DNA of 37,992 nt, taken from assembly GCA_024636955.1 (NCBI GenBank), contig JAGXGB010000065.1, positions 1 through 37,992 of the forward strand, given 5' to 3'. Positions 36,322 to 37,992 of this stretch are shown in pieces (the first letter of the stretch is position 1; each line of letters starts with the position of its first letter). Below the pieces are notes generated by a model. It did no database searches, was not told the origin of the DNA, and saw nothing but the letters and a program-made list of their open reading frames with translations. The position numbers were made by a program, and so were the translations under genes. This DNA is from Bacteroidales bacterium. GTDB lineage: Bacteria > Bacteroidota > Bacteroidia > Bacteroidales > Lentimicrobiaceae.

Positions 36322-36621
36322 TTATTGATTCAATCCAATCTTACCCTCTGATCCTCTAATTCCTCTTGATAATGCTTTAATTTCGGCTGACAAGTTCATT
36401 TCGCTAACCTGGTATTTAGGTGCAAGCATCTGATTGAGAAGTTGAGCTACATAATGGCGTAGATTAAGGTCGCAATTAATTTTCTGAATAACATATTCTA
36501 CTGTGGTAACATGAGTAAAGTACAATGTAGAATCTGCATCGTTTACTATTCCAATACGCGACACCTGTCCCATAACAGCCATGGACAGTATACTTAAAAA
36601 CACAGCAAATATAAATTTCAT
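36322..36621 (-). CDS. Small secreted hypothetical protein
   Basis: A 99-residue product with a clean signal peptide (MKFIFAVFLSILSMAVMGQ, cleavage likely before or after Gln19). The mature part of about 80 residues holds GIVNDADSTLYFTHVTT, a helical stretch rich in Leu, Gln and Asn, and a charged tail. I do not recognise a family. The opening of the mature part looks like the start of a folded domain, so this may be a complete small periplasmic protein or the shortened remnant of a longer one. A CATCTTTG sequence (36654-36647 on the minus strand), one base off the -7 consensus, lies 26 bases upstream of the ATG, which supports transcription. It is not in an operon with either neighbour. Confidence 0.55.
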   Translation of the reverse strand: MKFIFAVFLSILSMAVMGQVSRIGIVNDADSTLYFTHVTTVEYVIQKINCDLNLRHYVAQLLNQMLAPKYQVSEMNLSAEIKALSRGIRGSEGKIGLNQ

Positions 36622-36743
36622 AGAAACTAAAATTAATGTAGTAGTTCAAAGATGCTAAAATTGGACCTGATAAAAACCCATTTAAAGAGCCTGGCATTGC
36701 CCGAACTCAGGAGAGCCCGGTTATACTAGAATGAAAACAAAAG

Positions 36744-36913
36744 AAAAGAGCCCTTGAATATAGGGACTCTTTTTGAAAGGCATTTATCAAAAGAAATATC
36801 CCTGGGACACAGGGACTCTTTTTATCATATCGATTAAAAAATACCCGGAAAACAGGAACTTTTTATCGTATCCATCAAAAAAAAAGAGCCCCGGGAAAAC
36901 CGGGACTCTTTTT
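36744..36913 (-). repeat. Array of four tandem terminator-like hairpins
   Basis: Four units follow the pattern A-run, GAG-CCC, short loop, GGG-ACTC, T-run: 36744-36774, 36789-36823, 36836-36864 (most decayed) and 36877-36913 (best preserved). Their right ends are spaced 49, 41 and 49 bp. Similar 12-14 bp linkers follow (ATCATATCGATT, ATCGTATCCATC, GTGGATATCGATTT). The unit nearest the stop of the minus-strand gene has an AAAAAGAG/CTCTTTTT stem base plus CCCGG/CCGGG, so it can work as a terminator in both directions. Confidence 0.8.
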
Positions 36914-36932
36914 GTGGATATCGATTTAACGA

Positions 36933-37992
36933 TTATTTGGTAACTGCAATCTTCTTTGTGAAGCTTTCACCTGACCTTGTAATAAACTTGATCAAATAAG
37001 CGCCTGCATCGTAATTGCGTACGTCTAGTTGAATGTTCTTATCCTTAGCAATAACTAGCTCATGAACAACCTGACCAACATAGTTATAAATAACCAGCTG
37101 ACTGATGTCGTTTGTAAGCTCGATGTTAACCACATGGTTAGATGGGTTAGGATAAACATTAACAGCACTGATATCAACTGTATTTGTACTTATGATAATT
37201 TCACAGTCTTCATTGCTGAACCCTGATTCACAATTATCATAAACAGCTGTTACAGTGTAACACCAATTATAATCAAAAATTGAGATAGCTGGATCATCAT
37301 CAAGGTAAGTTGTTTCAGTAGTTGTAGCGATAAATACACCTTCACGATAGACATTATATCCAACGAGATCGCGTGAACCATTAACTACTTCATTTGAAAC
37401 AGTTACATTTGATGATGTCTGAATAGCACCACGTGTTAACTTAGCGTTTGCAGTAACAGGACCGTAAACACCGTTATCATTGATAGGCTGCAAAGAAGTA
37501 TTAACGCCATCAACTGACTGTACCCATCCCTGGAGATTCCAGTTGAAGTTCAGAGCATAAGCCTGTGACATTGATTCCCATACAGCACCATCAAGTGAAA
37601 TCATATCACCATAACCTGCAACGGCTGGGCCTGCATCGGTTCCGGCAACATAATCAGCACCATGGGTTACTTCATAACCAAACCATACTTCAGTTGTTCC
37701 TGTAATCATTACAGGAGTGTTGAGGTTAAACTCATTCCACTCACCTGATGTGTAAGAAGCAACAGGCTGGCTTAATACAAGTTGACTTGCATTAGCACCT
37801 GTCCATACTTTCAGCACAATAGTTCCGCCCGGAGAGAATGGGAACATACGGATCTTGGTCATACTGGTTCCGGCGTATTCAGCAAGCTGAGCAGGAGTAA
37901 ACCTTACAGCTACGTTGAATGTTCCACCACCTTGTAAACCAATGGCTGAGAAGTTAGTTCCATCATCCCAGAATAACCATCCTGAAGGACCC
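36933..37992 (-). CDS. T9SS type A sorting-domain secreted protein (5' end outside window)
   Basis: The frame is open to the window's right edge, so the N-terminus is missing; 353 complete codons are visible. The first 180 or so residues form a beta-rich domain (SGWLFWDDGTNFSAIGLQGG, FTPAQLAEY, VLKVWTGAN, EVWFGYEVTHG), typical of the lectin-like or jelly-roll modules found beside T9SS peptidases and adhesins. A fibronectin type III-like segment follows (VGYNVYREGVFIATT ... WCYTVTAVYDNCESGFSN). The last 75 or so residues are a type A sorting domain: VYPNPSNHVVNIEL, the middle strand GQVVHELV and the end GESFTKKIAV. It should be exported by T9SS with the tail cleaved. An internal ATG at 37862 is not the true start, because the coding pattern continues upstream of it. 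Confidence 0.88.
   Translation of the reverse strand, partial: GPSGWLFWDDGTNFSAIGLQGGGTFNVAVRFTPAQLAEYAGTSMTKIRMFPFSPGGTIVLKVWTGANASQLVLSQPVASYTSGEWNEFNLNTPVMITGTTEVWFGYEVTHGADYVAGTDAGPAVAGYGDMISLDGAVWESMSQAYALNFNWNLQGWVQSVDGVNTSLQPINDNGVYGPVTANAKLTRGAIQTSSNVTVSNEVVNGSRDLVGYNVYREGVFIATTTETTYLDDDPAISIFDYNWCYTVTAVYDNCESGFSNEDCEIIISTNTVDISAVNVYPNPSNHVVNIELTNDISQLVIYNYVGQVVHELVIAKDKNIQLDVRNYDAGAYLIKFITRSGESFTKKIAVTK

Noticed and set aside
36476..36697. 73-codon minus-strand frame overlapping the small secreted protein
   Set aside because: It overlaps the frame with a good signal peptide, and its translation is Cys/Tyr-rich without any recognisable pattern.
36744..36913. Tandem hairpins as a CRISPR-like array
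   Set aside because: The segments between hairpins are related to each other rather than unique spacers, the units are degenerate, and no cas gene is present.

Overview
The window looks like chromosomal DNA of a Bacteroidota bacterium. Three things point there: a type IX secretion system (T9SS) cargo and its PorP/SprF-type partner, a second protein ending in a T9SS type A sorting tail, and copies of the phylum-specific promoter -7 box (TAnnTTTG) just upstream of most transcription units. Base composition is moderately AT-rich. I see no tRNA, rRNA, CRISPR array, phage gene or intact insertion sequence. The genus cannot be named from this sequence.

Layout. Positions 1-4600: a terminator, then carA-carB (carbamoyl phosphate synthase, arginine/pyrimidine supply), both subunits resembling the eukaryotic CAD/CPS1 type. 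Positions 4600-4870: two operator-like palindromes joined to a 56-codon remnant of a DUF4143-type ATPase gene. Positions 4863-9530 (minus): a membrane protein with a C-terminal thioredoxin-like CxxC domain, and mfd. Positions 9569-9999: a 436-bp gap with a multi-hairpin repeat element and a terminator. Positions 10000-12614 (minus): a POT-family transporter and aspartate kinase. Aspartate kinase diverges from class I fructose-1,6-bisphosphatase at 12683, which is followed by a phosphofructokinase whose active-site residues predict pyrophosphate as phosphoryl donor. A 2-hydroxyacid dehydrogenase (minus) diverges from a tight three-gene run: RND exporter, glucose-1-phosphate thymidylyltransferase, polyprenyl diphosphate synthase. 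An ABC-F ATPase (minus) converges on that run.

Positions 22856-36258 form the most striking region: a 12.1-kb gene for a 4045-residue secreted surface protein, followed 24 bp later by a PorP/SprF gene and a strong terminator. The giant protein is a signal peptide, 17 two-cysteine repeats of about 89 residues, two PKD-like and three 74-residue Ig-like domains, four more of the 89-residue repeats, 18 PKD domains and a T9SS type B (gliding-motility-associated) C-terminal domain. Nine of the PKD domains are organised as three copies of a three-domain block of about 260 residues. By analogy with SprB/SprF of Flavobacterium johnsoniae, this pair is probably a cell-surface adhesin and its dedicated export/attachment partner.

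The last part holds a small secreted hypothetical protein, an array of four decayed tandem terminator hairpins, and the 3' part of a T9SS type A secreted protein that runs off the window end.

Several longest open frames begin inside a -7 promoter box or upstream of it. For these I moved the start downstream: the membrane thioredoxin, mfd, the dehydrogenase and the RND exporter.
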